Shown here one piece after another: positions 5,882 to 14,137 of a DNA stretch of 64,000 nucleotides. Source of the stretch: Gammaproteobacteria bacterium (lineage in GTDB: Bacteria > Pseudomonadota > Gammaproteobacteria > Pseudomonadales > Alcanivoracaceae); contig JAGPVL010000027.1 of NCBI GenBank assembly GCA_018067045.1, positions 1 to 64,000 on the forward strand, written 5' to 3'. Positions within the stretch are counted from its first letter, which is position 1. Every line of letters begins with the position of its first letter. The notes under the pieces are model-generated. The model made no database searches. It saw only the letters and a program-made list of their open reading frames with translations, and was not told the origin of the DNA. A program made the position numbers and the translations under genes.

Positions 5882-7747
5882 CTATTCAGCCCCCAACATA
5901 TCTCGCACTTCATTTACATAACGCAGCCATTCATCAAGCACCAGTCCAGTAACGCTGGATTCAAACACTGGATACTTTCGCGTTTGAAACCAATTTCCAG
6001 AGGTTCCGGAAACTCTATCCTTGTACCCAGGGCCCATCCCCCACTCTTTAAACAAACTATTCCAGAGCTGTTGATCTGACGAAAGGTTTGCTTCATAAAC
6101 CGTACGCCCTTTAGAAAACGCTTTTTGGTAAATATCACCAAGTCGTTTCTCAGTTGTTTGTTTTAACTGTTTAAGCAGTGCATAGGCAGGCTGGAGTTCA
6201 TTCTGGGATAGCATGTTATCGATAAGCACAATCAATTCATCCTTGAGGGTGCCGACTTGATCAACAACTTGCTCACGGGCACCGGTCGCTAAAAGCTGAT
6301 AGTAATCCAGGTTGTGCCATTCCCCCCGGCGATTGACACTAGCTCGAACACTTGCGGCATATGTCCCCGTGTTCTTAATGTCATTAATCAATGGCAAAAA
6401 ATATTCTTTTAGCGCGGGGGAGCAGTCTTGAGCCTTTTTTATCCATGGTTCCAGCGTGTTCTTGACCTGACCCTTCGCCGCTTTAGCTGACTGAGAGGTT
6501 AGTTCAGTTTCGATGTCTCTAATAGCCTTCTCGATGTCGGACATATCCTGAAAGTATTGGTCACGTAGCGCAGATATTTTTTCGGTCAAAAAATTTTTGA
6601 TCTTGTTTGGATCGTCAGACTTAACATCGAAAAATTGCACATCTAGGTTGTCCAATTGTAGTGTGTGCTTTAAATCATTGATCACATGCTCAGTACGAAT
6701 TTCTCGTCCCTCAATTTTGTCACCGACAGGTTCATCTATGTCGATAACTTTTTCAGCTTCACTCTTCCTGTCCAGAATTAACAGAACAGTTTCTTTGGAA
6801 ACTCGTTGGCTTAGACCTGCATCCCTGGCAAGTTTGAGCAACCCTGACATTGTTTTATCGGGTGCTTCATTGAATCGGCAGCACAATACACTAACAGTGC
6901 GATTATTGGTAAGACAGCTATCAAGGTCGGCACGGTTAACCGTTTGATCAACACCTTTTGTATCAATTACTGACAGCGCGTAATTGATGTTATCGAAAAG
7001 TCTTCTCGGCACCAATATGCGTATATGCTTGGATAAACCAACGCTTGGATGAGTGCAGCTATTGATGGATTTGAATGTTGTATGCAGCCATTCGTTTTGA
7101 TCTATCCCATCATCATTAATGAATCGCGTTTGATGACGAGCAGGGAAATCAATACGTTCCAACAACCCCTCCGCTAAAGATTCGACAGATTGGTAATTGG
7201 CAGCAAAGTTTTTAGCGTTATCGGTAGTAATTCGCTTTCCTTCGGAGTTTTTCGTTCGAGATATCCGGAGGTCGAGCATGTTGCGGAGCGCTCTTTCAAC
7301 TTCGGCACTTAGTTTAAATGACTCTGCATTATCCGATTCTGCAATATCGGATATATCTAAGTACTGAGCAAAGTCGGTGAGATAGTTTCTTACTTCGGCT
7401 TCGGAATGCGGAGTTAGTTCGATCTCTAGCTCGGTGCCAGCAGAAATTTCCACTTCGCAAAGCGTGGTCCGACCGCTACCTGTACTAAGGACTGGCTCTT
7501 CTCCATCCAACAAGCAAAGTAGGTGACATATGGCAGTTGTCTTTCCGGTGCCGACGTTACCGATAAATGCCAGCCTCTGATCTGAATTTGAGAGGTAACC
7601 AACAGCATCGTCAAATAGCTCCTGATGGTTAGCTAGCTGCTTCCGAGTTGCGTTCTCCTTCGGGAGTTTTTTCGTCAGGTTTTCAATTATTTCATGCAGA
7701 ACCTTTTGTCGATCTTTCAGATCATTAGCTTCAATTTCTATATTCAT
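5882..7747 (-). CDS. Integron cassette gene: large dynamin-like P-loop GTPase
   Basis: The 621-residue protein has an N-terminal helical lead, a P-loop at about residues 62-70 (GNVGTGKTT), a switch-like S-G-R-T-T segment about 25 residues later, and a D-T-K-G G3 box near residue 262 (VIDTKGVDQ). A LILDRKSEAEKV segment takes the place expected for a G4 region. The C-terminal 250 residues are mainly helical and probably coiled-coil. This order fits the bacterial dynamin-like group, which remodel membranes or act in stress and phage defence. The AGAGGA ribosome site sits eight bases before the ATG at 7747. At about 2 kb it is far longer than a usual cassette. Its function here is inferred only. 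Confidence 0.75.
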   Translation of the reverse strand: MNIEIEANDLKDRQKVLHEIIENLTKKLPKENATRKQLANHQELFDDAVGYLSNSDQRLAFIGNVGTGKTTAICHLLCLLDGEEPVLSTGSGRTTLCEVEISAGTELEIELTPHSEAEVRNYLTDFAQYLDISDIAESDNAESFKLSAEVERALRNMLDLRISRTKNSEGKRITTDNAKNFAANYQSVESLAEGLLERIDFPARHQTRFINDDGIDQNEWLHTTFKSINSCTHPSVGLSKHIRILVPRRLFDNINYALSVIDTKGVDQTVNRADLDSCLTNNRTVSVLCCRFNEAPDKTMSGLLKLARDAGLSQRVSKETVLLILDRKSEAEKVIDIDEPVGDKIEGREIRTEHVINDLKHTLQLDNLDVQFFDVKSDDPNKIKNFLTEKISALRDQYFQDMSDIEKAIRDIETELTSQSAKAAKGQVKNTLEPWIKKAQDCSPALKEYFLPLINDIKNTGTYAASVRASVNRRGEWHNLDYYQLLATGAREQVVDQVGTLKDELIVLIDNMLSQNELQPAYALLKQLKQTTEKRLGDIYQKAFSKGRTVYEANLSSDQQLWNSLFKEWGMGPGYKDRVSGTSGNWFQTRKYPVFESSVTGLVLDEWLRYVNEVRDMLGAE

Positions 7748-7799
7748 TTACCGTATCCTCTGATTCCTATTAGCCAACTCTCCGAAGCTATCCTTAATT

Positions 7800-7847
7800 G
7801 CGTAACGCCGCCGACACGCGCTTGTCGCGTGCTTGGCTTTGTTATGC
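7800..7847 (-). repeat. Short attC site after the DUF4279 cassette
   Basis: On the minus strand it runs from GCATAAC-AAAGCCAAGCACG (plus 7841-7847) to CGTGTCGGCGGCGTTACGC (core GTTACGC, plus 7800-7806). It is only 48 bp, near the lower limit for attC. The CACGCGACAAGCGCGTG centre forms a tight hairpin. Confidence 0.85.
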
Positions 7848-8255
7848 GATTTCTCGATCGTAGAAGCCAAAGCTTAAGCTAGCGCCAAGCCGTGCAAGCA
7901 TTGCGATGGTTTCTGCACCGATTGAGCCGCCCTCCTGCTCCGCTGAATTTTTTATCCACATCGAAACATCAATTTCAAAGAACTCGGGGGCAATCTTGTC
8001 TCTTATTGTGAGCAGATGATCTTCACCACCAATATATTCGATTAGGGCTGGGATCATCTCGCCGAGTCTTGCGGAGTCCTCGAATTCAATCGACCAAGAT
8101 GCGACCGAACGACGGAATGGCGTCCTGCCGGGCTTACTGGAATCTCCCCGCGAAACCAGCATTGACGCAGGAACCAAACCGACCAGAAGCTGAATGTCAT
8201 GGGGGGAAATCTCAAACCCTCTGAATGATAGGGTCGCAATAAACTTTGGCCTCAC
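7842..8255 (-). CDS. Integron cassette gene: DUF4279 domain protein
   Basis: The 137-residue protein fits the DUF4279 pattern: an early strand plus F-E-I-S-P-H-D-I segment, G-L-V-P near residue 28, a W-S-I-E-F strand, and a C-terminal L-A-R-L-G-A-S-L-S-F-G-F-Y strand. The family is small, soluble and of unproven function; members are often found in accessory regions and near toxin or immunity genes. The TAA stop lies in the R'' box of its attC (7841-7847). The ATG at 8255 is 34 bases after the preceding attC core. The family call comes from sequence pattern alone. Confidence 0.7.
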   Translation of the reverse strand: MRPKFIATLSFRGFEISPHDIQLLVGLVPASMLVSRGDSSKPGRTPFRRSVASWSIEFEDSARLGEMIPALIEYIGGEDHLLTIRDKIAPEFFEIDVSMWIKNSAEQEGGSIGAETIAMLARLGASLSFGFYDREIA

Positions 8256-8288
8256 TTACAAGATCCTCCGTTGAAAGCTAAGACAGGC

Positions 8289-8381
8289 ACCTAACGCCTT
8301 AGTAACCGGATGCTGGAACGCAGCGAAGCGTAGTGGAAGCAGTCCGGCGCCGTAGGCGTGCAGTTCACTTTCTTGTTATAT
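8289..8381 (-). repeat. attC site after the first cassette of the right array
   Basis: On the minus strand it runs from ATATAAC-AAGAAAGTGAACTGC (plus 8375-8381) to TACTAAGGCGTTAGGT (core GTTAGGT, plus 8289-8295), 93 bp. The GGCGTTAGG ending is the canonical attC terminus, and the GCTTCGCTGCG centre forms a hairpin. This is the most typical attC in the window. Confidence 0.88.
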
Positions 8382-8663
8382 GCTTTTCGATGCACCATAC
8401 AACATCACCGCAGCGCCGATAATCAGTAGCCCCTTGCCGGAAGCTTTAACACGATTCAAACCATTAAGGCTCCGTCTCAATTTTTCGGACTTTTCCAAGT
8501 ATGCAGAGTCTTTCCATTTGTTAATTAGTTGCGCTTGGGCGTGCTCTGATGCCGGCGCCCCAAGCAACCGCGGTAAAAACCAGAGCACCCCGCAAAGCGT
8601 AGCCAGCCACGCCCCTACGGGAATCGGCTCAAAATAATCTATAAGAAAAGCGGTAAAACTCAT
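8376..8663 (-). CDS. Integron cassette gene: unknown two-TM protein, first cassette of the right array
   Basis: This 95-residue protein has hydrophobic segments at about residues 4-33 and 77-91, around a basic, helix-prone middle (KWKDSAYLEKSEKLRRSLN). A hairpin inner-membrane protein with a cytosolic or periplasmic linker is likely. The ATG at 8663 is 18 bases from the attI-like core, so this is the first cassette and closest to Pc. Its TAA stop lies in its attC R'' box. The layout resembles the left array's first cassette (two TM, similar size), but the sequences are not obviously related. Confidence 0.75.
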   Translation of the reverse strand: MSFTAFLIDYFEPIPVGAWLATLCGVLWFLPRLLGAPASEHAQAQLINKWKDSAYLEKSEKLRRSLNGLNRVKASGKGLLIIGAAVMLYGASKSI

Positions 8664-8680
8664 GCGCTCAGCCTTTATGT

Positions 8681-8700
8681 ATATAACAGTTTATTAAGTC
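8681..8700 (-). other. attI-like primary recombination site, right copy
   Basis: On the minus strand it reads CTTAATAAACTGTTATAT, with the core GTTATAT at plus 8681-8687. AACAGTTTATTAA (plus 8685-8697) is identical in the left copy. The identity ends at the core, and different cassettes lie beyond it. Confidence 0.6.
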
Positions 8701-8782
8701 GATGCCGTCCGCCTATTTCCTGCCCGCTTAATTCTAAGCAGGCAAATGTCGATCTCGGCATATAATTATTTTTAATCAATAC

Positions 8783-8811
8783 GTTATAGCGGCATTAAGA
8801 ACTTATCTCAA
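8783..8811 (-). promoter_or_regulatory. Cassette promoter Pc, right array
   Basis: On the minus strand it reads TTGAGA (plus 8806-8811), a 17-bp spacer, then TATAAC (plus 8783-8788), about 100 bp upstream of the attI-like site and facing the cassettes. The hexamers and spacing are identical to the left leader. Confidence 0.7.
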
Positions 8812-9006
8812 AGGTTAAATCCGGCCGGCATCCGCTTAGCTCGGGATTTCTGGATTGATGTCGTTTTGATGCTGCGCGTCTCTATGCCTGTGCTTTCAAT
8901 GGCCTAGGCTATGTCTGGTTACTTGGATCGTGGCGCGGCCGTTGAACACGGGCTGGATGGTGTCTTTGTTATAAGGTTGTCGCGCGGGAGTGCGCGTTAT
9001 TTTGAG

Positions 9007-9042
9007 TAATAAAAAAGGCCGCAATTGCGGCCTTTTTTATTA
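9007..9042 (-). terminator. pckA rho-independent terminator
   Basis: A perfect GGCCGCAATTGCGGCC stem flanked by A- and T-tracts, 24 bp after the pckA stop. It is nearly symmetrical, so it could also stop transcripts from the other side. Confidence 0.9.
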
Positions 9043-9065
9043 CTGCAGACTGACTAATGCACGGG

Positions 9066-10610
9066 CTAGGCTTGTGGGCCTGCTTGGCGAACCTTGTCTG
9101 ATACGTCGGCGTACTTCTCGGCAAAGTTGGCGTCAAACTGCTTGGCCAGATCTTTTGCTTTGGCGTCGTACGCGGCGCCGTCTTTCCAGGTGTTTTTCGG
9201 CACCAGCAATGCGCTGTCGACACCGGGTACTTCTTTTGGCACATCAAGGTTAATAATGTCGATGTGTTGTGTTTCGGCATTGTCGAGTGCGCCGGACAGG
9301 ATGGCGTCGATGACGCCACGGGTTGTCGGGATGCTAAAGCGATCGCCTTCGCCGTACGGGCCGCCGGTCCAGCCGGTGTTGACCAAGAATACGGTTGAGT
9401 TAAATTCTTCAACGCGCTTCATTAGCAGTTCAGCATACTCGCCTGCGCGACGTGGGAAGAACGGTGCGCCGAAGCAGGTAGAGAAGGTGCTTTTAATGCC
9501 TGAGCCTGCGCCCATTTCGGTTGAGCCAACCAGTGCGGTGTAGCCCGACAGGAAATGATATGCCGCCGCTTCGCGTGACAGTTTGGATACCGGTGGCAGT
9601 ACGCCGGTTAAGTCGCAGGTTAAGAAAATGACGTGCTTCGGTTCGCCGGCACGGTTTTCGATAACGCGCTTATCAATGTTTTCCAGCGGGTACGCTGCGC
9701 GGGTGTTTTGTGTTTTGGACACGTCGTTGTAATCCGGGATGCGGCTGTCGGCATCCATGACAACGTTTTCCAATACGGCGCCGAATTTAATCGCGTCCCA
9801 AATAACCGGCTCGTTTTTCTGTGACAGGTCGATGCACTTCGCGTAGCAGCCGCCTTCAATGTTGAAGACAACGTCTTTGCCCCAGCCGTGCTCGTCGTCG
9901 CCGATTAGGAAGCGTTTCGGGTCAGCGGATAGGGTGGTTTTGCCGGTGCCGGAAAGACCGAAGAAAAGTGCAACGTCGCCGTCTTCGCCAACGTTAGCCG
10001 AGCAATGCATTGGCAATACGTCTTTTTCTGGCAGTAGGAAGTTTTGTACTGCGAACATGGCCTTTTTCATTTCGCCGGCGTAGCGCATGCCCGCGATTAA
10101 TACTTTGCGTTTGGCGAACTGGAAAATAACGCAGCCTTCAGAGTTGGTGCCGTCACGGGCTGGATCACATTCGAAGTTGGCGGCGTGCAGAATTTGCCAC
10201 TCTTCTTTGTTGCGTGGGTTGAACTTGTCTGGGCGAATAAACAGGGTGTTGGCAAAAAGGTTGTGCCAAGCGGTTTGCGCGGTGACTTTGACGGCAATGT
10301 AATGATCCGCTTCGGCGCCAACATGCAGGTGTGAGGTAAAGGTATCGTCTTCGGCTACGAATGCTTCAACGCGATCCCACAACGCATCAAACTTTTCACC
10401 TTCAAATGGGCGGTTAATCGGGCCCCAGTGAATGTGTTCGCTGGTGGACGGCTCATCAACGATAAAGCGGTCCATTGGCGAGCGCCCAGTGCGGTGGCCC
10501 GTGTCGCAGACCAATGCGCCATTGGCGGCAAGTTGGCCTTCGTGGCGTTGAATCGCCAGCTCCACGAGTTGTGCAGGGCTCAGATCGTTATAGGCGGTGG
10601 GCGTCGTCAT
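9066..10610 (-). CDS. pckA: Phosphoenolpyruvate carboxykinase (ATP)
   Basis: PckA converts oxaloacetate and ATP to PEP, CO2 and ADP, the first committed step of gluconeogenesis, in the cytosol. The 514-residue protein has the N-terminal HRTGRSP segment, the PEPCK kinase-1a P-loop [16 protein letters not shown] (about residues 216-231), the metal-binding G-D-D-E-H-G-W motif, and the [13 protein letters not shown] and [10 protein letters not shown] regions. The length is normal for the family. It is the last gene of the yrfG-hslR-hslO-pckA run, a gene order shared with E. coli, but a REP array separates it from hslO. Its 3' side is the attachment point of the integron region. Confidence 0.97.
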   Translation of the reverse strand: MTTPTAYNDLSPAQLVELAIQRHEGQLAANGALVCDTGHRTGRSPMDRFIVDEPSTSEHIHWGPINRPFEGEKFDALWDRVEAFVAEDDTFTSHLHVGAEADHYIAVKVTAQTAWHNLFANTLFIRPDKFNPRNKEEWQILHAANFECDPARDGTNSEGCVIFQFAKRKVLIAGMRYAGEMKKAMFAVQNFLLPEKDVLPMHCSANVGEDGDVALFFGLSGTGKTTLSADPKRFLIGDDEHGWGKDVVFNIEGGCYAKCIDLSQKNEPVIWDAIKFGAVLENVVMDADSRIPDYNDVSKTQNTRAAYPLENIDKRVIENRAGEPKHVIFLTCDLTGVLPPVSKLSREAAAYHFLSGYTALVGSTEMGAGSGIKSTFSTCFGAPFFPRRAGEYAELLMKRVEEFNSTVFLVNTGWTGGPYGEGDRFSIPTTRGVIDAILSGALDNAETQHIDIINLDVPKEVPGVDSALLVPKNTWKDGAAYDAKAKDLAKQFDANFAEKYADVSDKVRQAGPQA

Positions 10611-10819
10611 GTTTCGGTTCCTGGGCTATTGGCCGGACGGTTTGCAGTTATGAGTTCCCTGAGTCCGCGAAATGGCTACGCGTCGACTCCTTAAAGCGCC
10701 GTGCTAGCGGTGCTGGCAGGGCTGCACCGCCGGACAAGTCTCCGACGGGTGATATGGCGCGCGATTATGGCAGAAAGGGAAAGTGATTTCGACGTTGAAA
10801 CCGATTGGTCACGGATTTT

Positions 10820-11222
10820 GTCTTGTCTGGGAGTGTGCTTGCGAGCGGGAAGTGCACGGCGCAAAGGCTGTTCGCCTGCAAGCAGCCTCCCACAAGGCAG
10901 TGCTTGTTGAGTGGAGGGTGCGGGTTTGGGGTGTTTGTCTTTTGTGGGAGCTTGCTTGCAAGCGAAGGCCTCGGAGCAAAGGTTGTTCGCCTGCAAGCAG
11001 CCTCCCACAAGGCAGTGCTTGTTGAGTGGAAGGTGCGGGTTTGGGATGTTTGTCTTTTGTGGGAGTTTGCTTGCAAGCGAGGGCCTCGGAGCAAAGGCTG
11101 TTCGCCTGCAAGCAGCCTCCCACAAGGCAGTGCCTGTTGAGTGGAGGGTGCGGATTTGGGGTGTTTGTCTTTTGTGGGAGCTTGCTTGCAAGCGAGGGGC
11201 GTTCGTCTGCAAGCAAGCGCTC
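10820..11222. repeat. Tandem 115-bp REP/BIME array
   Basis: Three near-identical units start at 10861, 10976 and 11091 (period 115 bp), with a degenerate half unit before them and a partial one after. Each unit has two REP palindromes in opposite orientation, CCTGCAAGCAGCCTCCCAC and GTGGGAGCTTGCTTGCAAGCGA, the classic Pseudomonas-type REP, separated by a conserved GTGGAGGGTGCGGGTTTGG spacer. Several frames run through it on both strands, but they only translate the repeat. It fills the pckA-hslO gap together with the pckA promoter region (10611-10820). Confidence 0.92.
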
Positions 11223-11226
11223 TGGG

Positions 11227-12114
11227 TTACTGGTCGCTGAGTTCGTGGATGATCTGAGCTAGGTCGACGGCGTCGAATACTTCGGTTTGGCCGCAGAAGT
11301 CGCAGTTGATCGAGGCTTCGCCTAATTCATCGAGAATGCTTTGTAGTTCGGCTGCGCCCAGCGAAGCGAGTGTGCGGCTGACTTTGTCACGTGAGCAGGT
11401 GCAGCCAAATCGTAACGATTGGGCGTCAGCGAGTTGCACGGTCTGTTCATGAAAGAGCCGATGCAACACTTCTTCATTAGGCAGGTCGAGCAGCTCTTCC
11501 ATTGTCAGGGTGTTGGCTAAGGTCTCGATGTTTTGCCAGATATCGGCATTTTCGTCGGGAGTGCTGACTTGGTTTGGTAGTTGTTGCAGTAGCAAGCCTG
11601 CAGCTCGGCCATTGCCGCCGGTTAGCCAGATGCGCGTTTTTAGCTGCTCAGACTGGCTAAAGTAATGTTCGATACAGGCGGCGAGCGAATCGGCGTCGAG
11701 TGGCACGACGCCTTGATATTGCTTGCCGTGAAGGGGGCGAATGGTGATGGCCATGACGCCTTCCGTGCCGAGTAAGTCGGTGAGGCTTGGCTGGCTGTCG
11801 TTAGTGTCGGCGGCGTCGAATTGGGTTTCGTCGTATTTCGCGAGACCACGAATTTGGCCATCATGAGTGGCCTCTGCTAGGAGCAGCGTCACGGCGCCGC
11901 TGCCTTGGGCTTGCAGTGATAAACGCCCCTCGAATTTGAGTGTGCTGGCCAGCAGTACTACTGCCGCCATGGCTTCGCTGAGCACGCTTTGCACGCTGAG
12001 TGGATATTCGCGTGCTTGCAGAATCGGGGCGAGACTGGCTTCTAAGCGCAGGATTTCGCCGCGAATGTCGCAGTCACTAAAGAAAAAACGTTGCTTGCTG
12101 TCGGCATTACTCAT
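11227..12114 (-). CDS. hslO: Redox-regulated molecular chaperone Hsp33
   Basis: Hsp33 is a cytosolic holdase switched on by oxidation of a zinc-bound cysteine cluster. The 295-residue protein has the full N-terminal domain, the linker, and the C-terminal zinc site: a C-x-C pair (FGCTCSRDK, about residues 241-243) and a C-x2-C pair (CDFCGQ, about residues 275-278). The length matches the family. It is downstream of hslR with a gap of about 215 bp, in which I see no gene. Confidence 0.96.
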   Translation of the reverse strand: MSNADSKQRFFFSDCDIRGEILRLEASLAPILQAREYPLSVQSVLSEAMAAVVLLASTLKFEGRLSLQAQGSGAVTLLLAEATHDGQIRGLAKYDETQFDAADTNDSQPSLTDLLGTEGVMAITIRPLHGKQYQGVVPLDADSLAACIEHYFSQSEQLKTRIWLTGGNGRAAGLLLQQLPNQVSTPDENADIWQNIETLANTLTMEELLDLPNEEVLHRLFHEQTVQLADAQSLRFGCTCSRDKVSRTLASLGAAELQSILDELGEASINCDFCGQTEVFDAVDLAQIIHELSDQ

Positions 12115-12329
12115 TCGGACGGAACTCTCTGGCTAAACGTTCTGCTTAAATCAGTCGCGCTGGCTGGGGCTGGCGGCGGTTGTTGATGCTGTGGGGCGTA
12201 TTGTTTCAGGGAAGGCGTGCTAGCGCTACGGTGCGGGCTTTTTTGCGCGGTAAAATCTTGTTCATATGGGCTCTGATTGTTCCGTGCGATTCATTTCAGT
12301 TCATTTCGGTCTGTGTTCTAACTGACGCT

Positions 12330-12731
12330 TTAATCGTCGGCTTGATTGCCGCGAAAGCGTTTAAGGTCGCGCCGTTGTTTTTTGCTGGGCCGATGATCTG
12401 GGCTGGGATCGCTAACAATACCGGCGCGCCGGTCGGCACTGAGTTTTTCGCGCGTATCGATGCTTTCTTGTGTTTCTTGATACAGCAGCGCGGCTTGTGG
12501 TGCGCCGCCGCGTTTATCAGAAATATCGATCACTTCTATGGTGCGCAAGGTTTCCGCTTGGCGCAGGGTGATCATTTGACCGATGCGCACCGGCTTGCTG
12601 GGTTTGCCTCGCTGGCCGTCGACGTGCACCTTGCCGCTGTCGATCATTTGGCGGCATAGGGCGCGAGTTTTATAAAAGCGCGCCGCCCAGAGCCATTTGT
12701 CTAATCGAACGTCACCGCGAACGTCATTCAT
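12330..12731 (-). CDS. hslR: Ribosome-associated heat shock protein Hsp15 (S4 domain)
   Basis: Hsp15 binds stalled 50S subunits that carry a nascent peptidyl-tRNA and helps to recycle them. The 133-residue protein opens with the S4 RNA-binding motif (VRLDKWLWAARFYKTRALCR, then a G-K-V-H-V-D-G strand) and ends in a highly basic tail. The family tryptophans and arginines are present. Its start overlaps the 3' end of yrfG by 8 bp, implying translational coupling, and hslO follows. Confidence 0.95.
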   Translation of the reverse strand: MNDVRGDVRLDKWLWAARFYKTRALCRQMIDSGKVHVDGQRGKPSKPVRIGQMITLRQAETLRTIEVIDISDKRGGAPQAALLYQETQESIDTREKLSADRRAGIVSDPSPDHRPSKKQRRDLKRFRGNQADD

Positions 12732-13383
12732 GCGGCAATACGTCCAGCCACAGGTCGATGGCTGGGTAGGGGTTGGTATGGGAGCGTTTCGGTTGGCTCG
12801 AATCGGGATGCAGAATGCTCGCTAGGTGGCCAATGCCGTATTGGTGTGCAGAGTGAAGCACTGGCAGAGAGTCGTCGATAAAGAGGGTTTGTTGCGGCGC
12901 GAAAGGGTGTTGTTGTTGCAGCGCGGTCCAAAAGCCTTGGTCTTCTTTGGCGACGCCGTAATCGTGGCTGGACACCAATTCATCGAAATACTCGCCAATG
13001 CCGCTGCGATCAAGTTTGACACTAAGGGCGTCACGATGCGCATTGGTCGCCATGACGACGCGGCGGCCACTGCTTTTCAGTGCGCGTAGAAATTCTAAGG
13101 CGCCGGGGCGGAGCGCAATACGGTCACCGGTTTGCCGTTTCAGCTCGGCGATATTGAGCTTGAGTTCGTCGGACCAAAAGTCGAGGCAGTACCAGTTCAG
13201 GGTCCCGTGGTGGCGGTTGATCCAGTCGCGAATGATCTCGAGCGATTGCTCTGGGGCAATATTGTTAGCCTTGGCATATTCAGCGGGAACATGCTGCAAC
13301 CAAAACCAGTTGTCATAGGCAAGATCGAGCAAGGTGCCATCCATGTCTAGTAATGCGGTGTCGATGTTTTTCCAGTCAATCAT
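12724..13383 (-). CDS. yrfG: HAD-family GMP/IMP nucleotidase
   Basis: A HAD-superfamily phosphatase, known in E. coli to dephosphorylate purine mononucleotides such as GMP and IMP. Motif I is DMDGT near the N-terminus (ALLDMDGTLLDL), motif II is the MATNAH segment, and motif IV is the FIDDS segment. I choose the ATG at 13381-13383, which gives 219 residues and has AAGGTAAG upstream. A longer frame to 13443 adds 20 residues of non-homologous sequence. It is the first gene of yrfG-hslR-hslO and is divergent from nudE. Confidence 0.92.
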   Translation of the reverse strand: MIDWKNIDTALLDMDGTLLDLAYDNWFWLQHVPAEYAKANNIAPEQSLEIIRDWINRHHGTLNWYCLDFWSDELKLNIAELKRQTGDRIALRPGALEFLRALKSSGRRVVMATNAHRDALSVKLDRSGIGEYFDELVSSHDYGVAKEDQGFWTALQQQHPFAPQQTLFIDDSLPVLHSAHQYGIGHLASILHPDSSQPKRSHTNPYPAIDLWLDVLPHE

Positions 13384-13572
13384 GGCGTTTCGCTTACCTT
13401 GTTCGGTGTGTTGTCTGTGTTGGCTTATGGAGAGCTGGCTCACCTTAAAAGTGCGCGATGCAGATGTTACGCGAAATCAGGCTGCCTACATGTGTGGATT
13501 GCTCATGGGTAGGCTATGCTTCTGCGCGTCTGCTGTGAAGCTGCGGGCAGGTATGAAGGCAGTGGAGGAATT

Positions 13573-14121
13573 ATGGAGCAGAAACCAAAGATTCTCGATA
13601 CCCGTGTTGTAGCGTCTAGTCGCTTATTTGGTATTGAAGAGCTGGATATTGAATTTAGTAACGGCGAGCAGCGCACGTATGAGCGCTTGCGTACCCCGCC
13701 GATTGCAGCGGTAATGTGTGTGCCAATGCTCGACGACGATACCGTGGTTATGATTCGAGAGTATGGCGCGGGCGTTGAGCGCTATGAACTGACGCTGCCA
13801 AAGGGAGCGTTTGATCCGGGCGAAGAATGGCATGATGCGGCCAACCGCGAGCTACAGGAAGAGGCGGGCTATGGTGCTAAAAAAATGTCGTTGTTGAAGA
13901 ACATGACATTGTCACCAGGTTATATGGGCCACCAAATTTCAGTTGTCCTCGCGCAAGATTTATATCCATCGCGGTTGCCCGGCGATGAGCCTGAGCCGCT
14001 TGAAGTGCAGACATGGAAATTGTCGGAGCTTGAGGCGCTAGTGGCCCGTGACGATGTGACAGAGGCGCGGGTTATCGCGGCGCTGTATATGGTGCGTGAT
14101 TTATTAAATCGCGCTGAGTAG
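13573..14121 (+). CDS. nudE: ADP compounds hydrolase NudE (Nudix)
   Basis: NudE hydrolyses ADP-ribose, Ap3A and NADH-type dinucleotides. The complete Nudix box is visible at GAFDPGEEWHDAANRELQEE-AGY, about residues 76-98. The ATG at 13573 has a strong GGAGGAA ribosome site; an in-frame extension to 13516 lacks homology. The length is 182 residues, near the E. coli protein. It is followed after 16 bp by cysQ on the same strand, an arrangement also seen in Pseudomonas. Confidence 0.95.
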   Translation: MEQKPKILDTRVVASSRLFGIEELDIEFSNGEQRTYERLRTPPIAAVMCVPMLDDDTVVMIREYGAGVERYELTLPKGAFDPGEEWHDAANRELQEEAGYGAKKMSLLKNMTLSPGYMGHQISVVLAQDLYPSRLPGDEPEPLEVQTWKLSELEALVARDDVTEARVIAALYMVRDLLNRAE

Positions 14122-14137
14122 CGGATCAATACACGAA

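Larger units (their letters stand above)
8685..9042. repeat. Integron leader, right copy (direct repeat of 970-1340)
   Basis: About 360 bp between the first cassette and the pckA terminator, related to 970-1340. It carries the attI-like edge, an interrupted inverted repeat (GGCATATAA against TTAAATCCGGCCGGCATCC, about 8757-8832) and the outward promoter. No integrase gene lies here, although intI normally adjoins attI. I see no other gene in it. Confidence 0.75.

Noticed and set aside
8860-9006. Hidden integrase or ncRNA between the right leader and pckA
   Set aside because: No frame of adequate length or tyrosine-recombinase motif; it aligns loosely with the left leader and shows no distinct structure beyond the terminator.
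10820-11222. Possible CRISPR array (regular 115-bp repeats)
   Set aside because: The spacer regions are almost identical between units and each unit holds two REP palindromes; CRISPR spacers would differ.
10691-11262. Long open frames on both strands through the REP array
   Set aside because: They translate only the repeat (recurring LQASSHK and LACK peptides) and have no ribosome sites or family.
12180-12659. Plus-strand 159-codon frame over hslR
   Set aside because: Antisense shadow of hslR; composition follows the S4 gene on the other strand.
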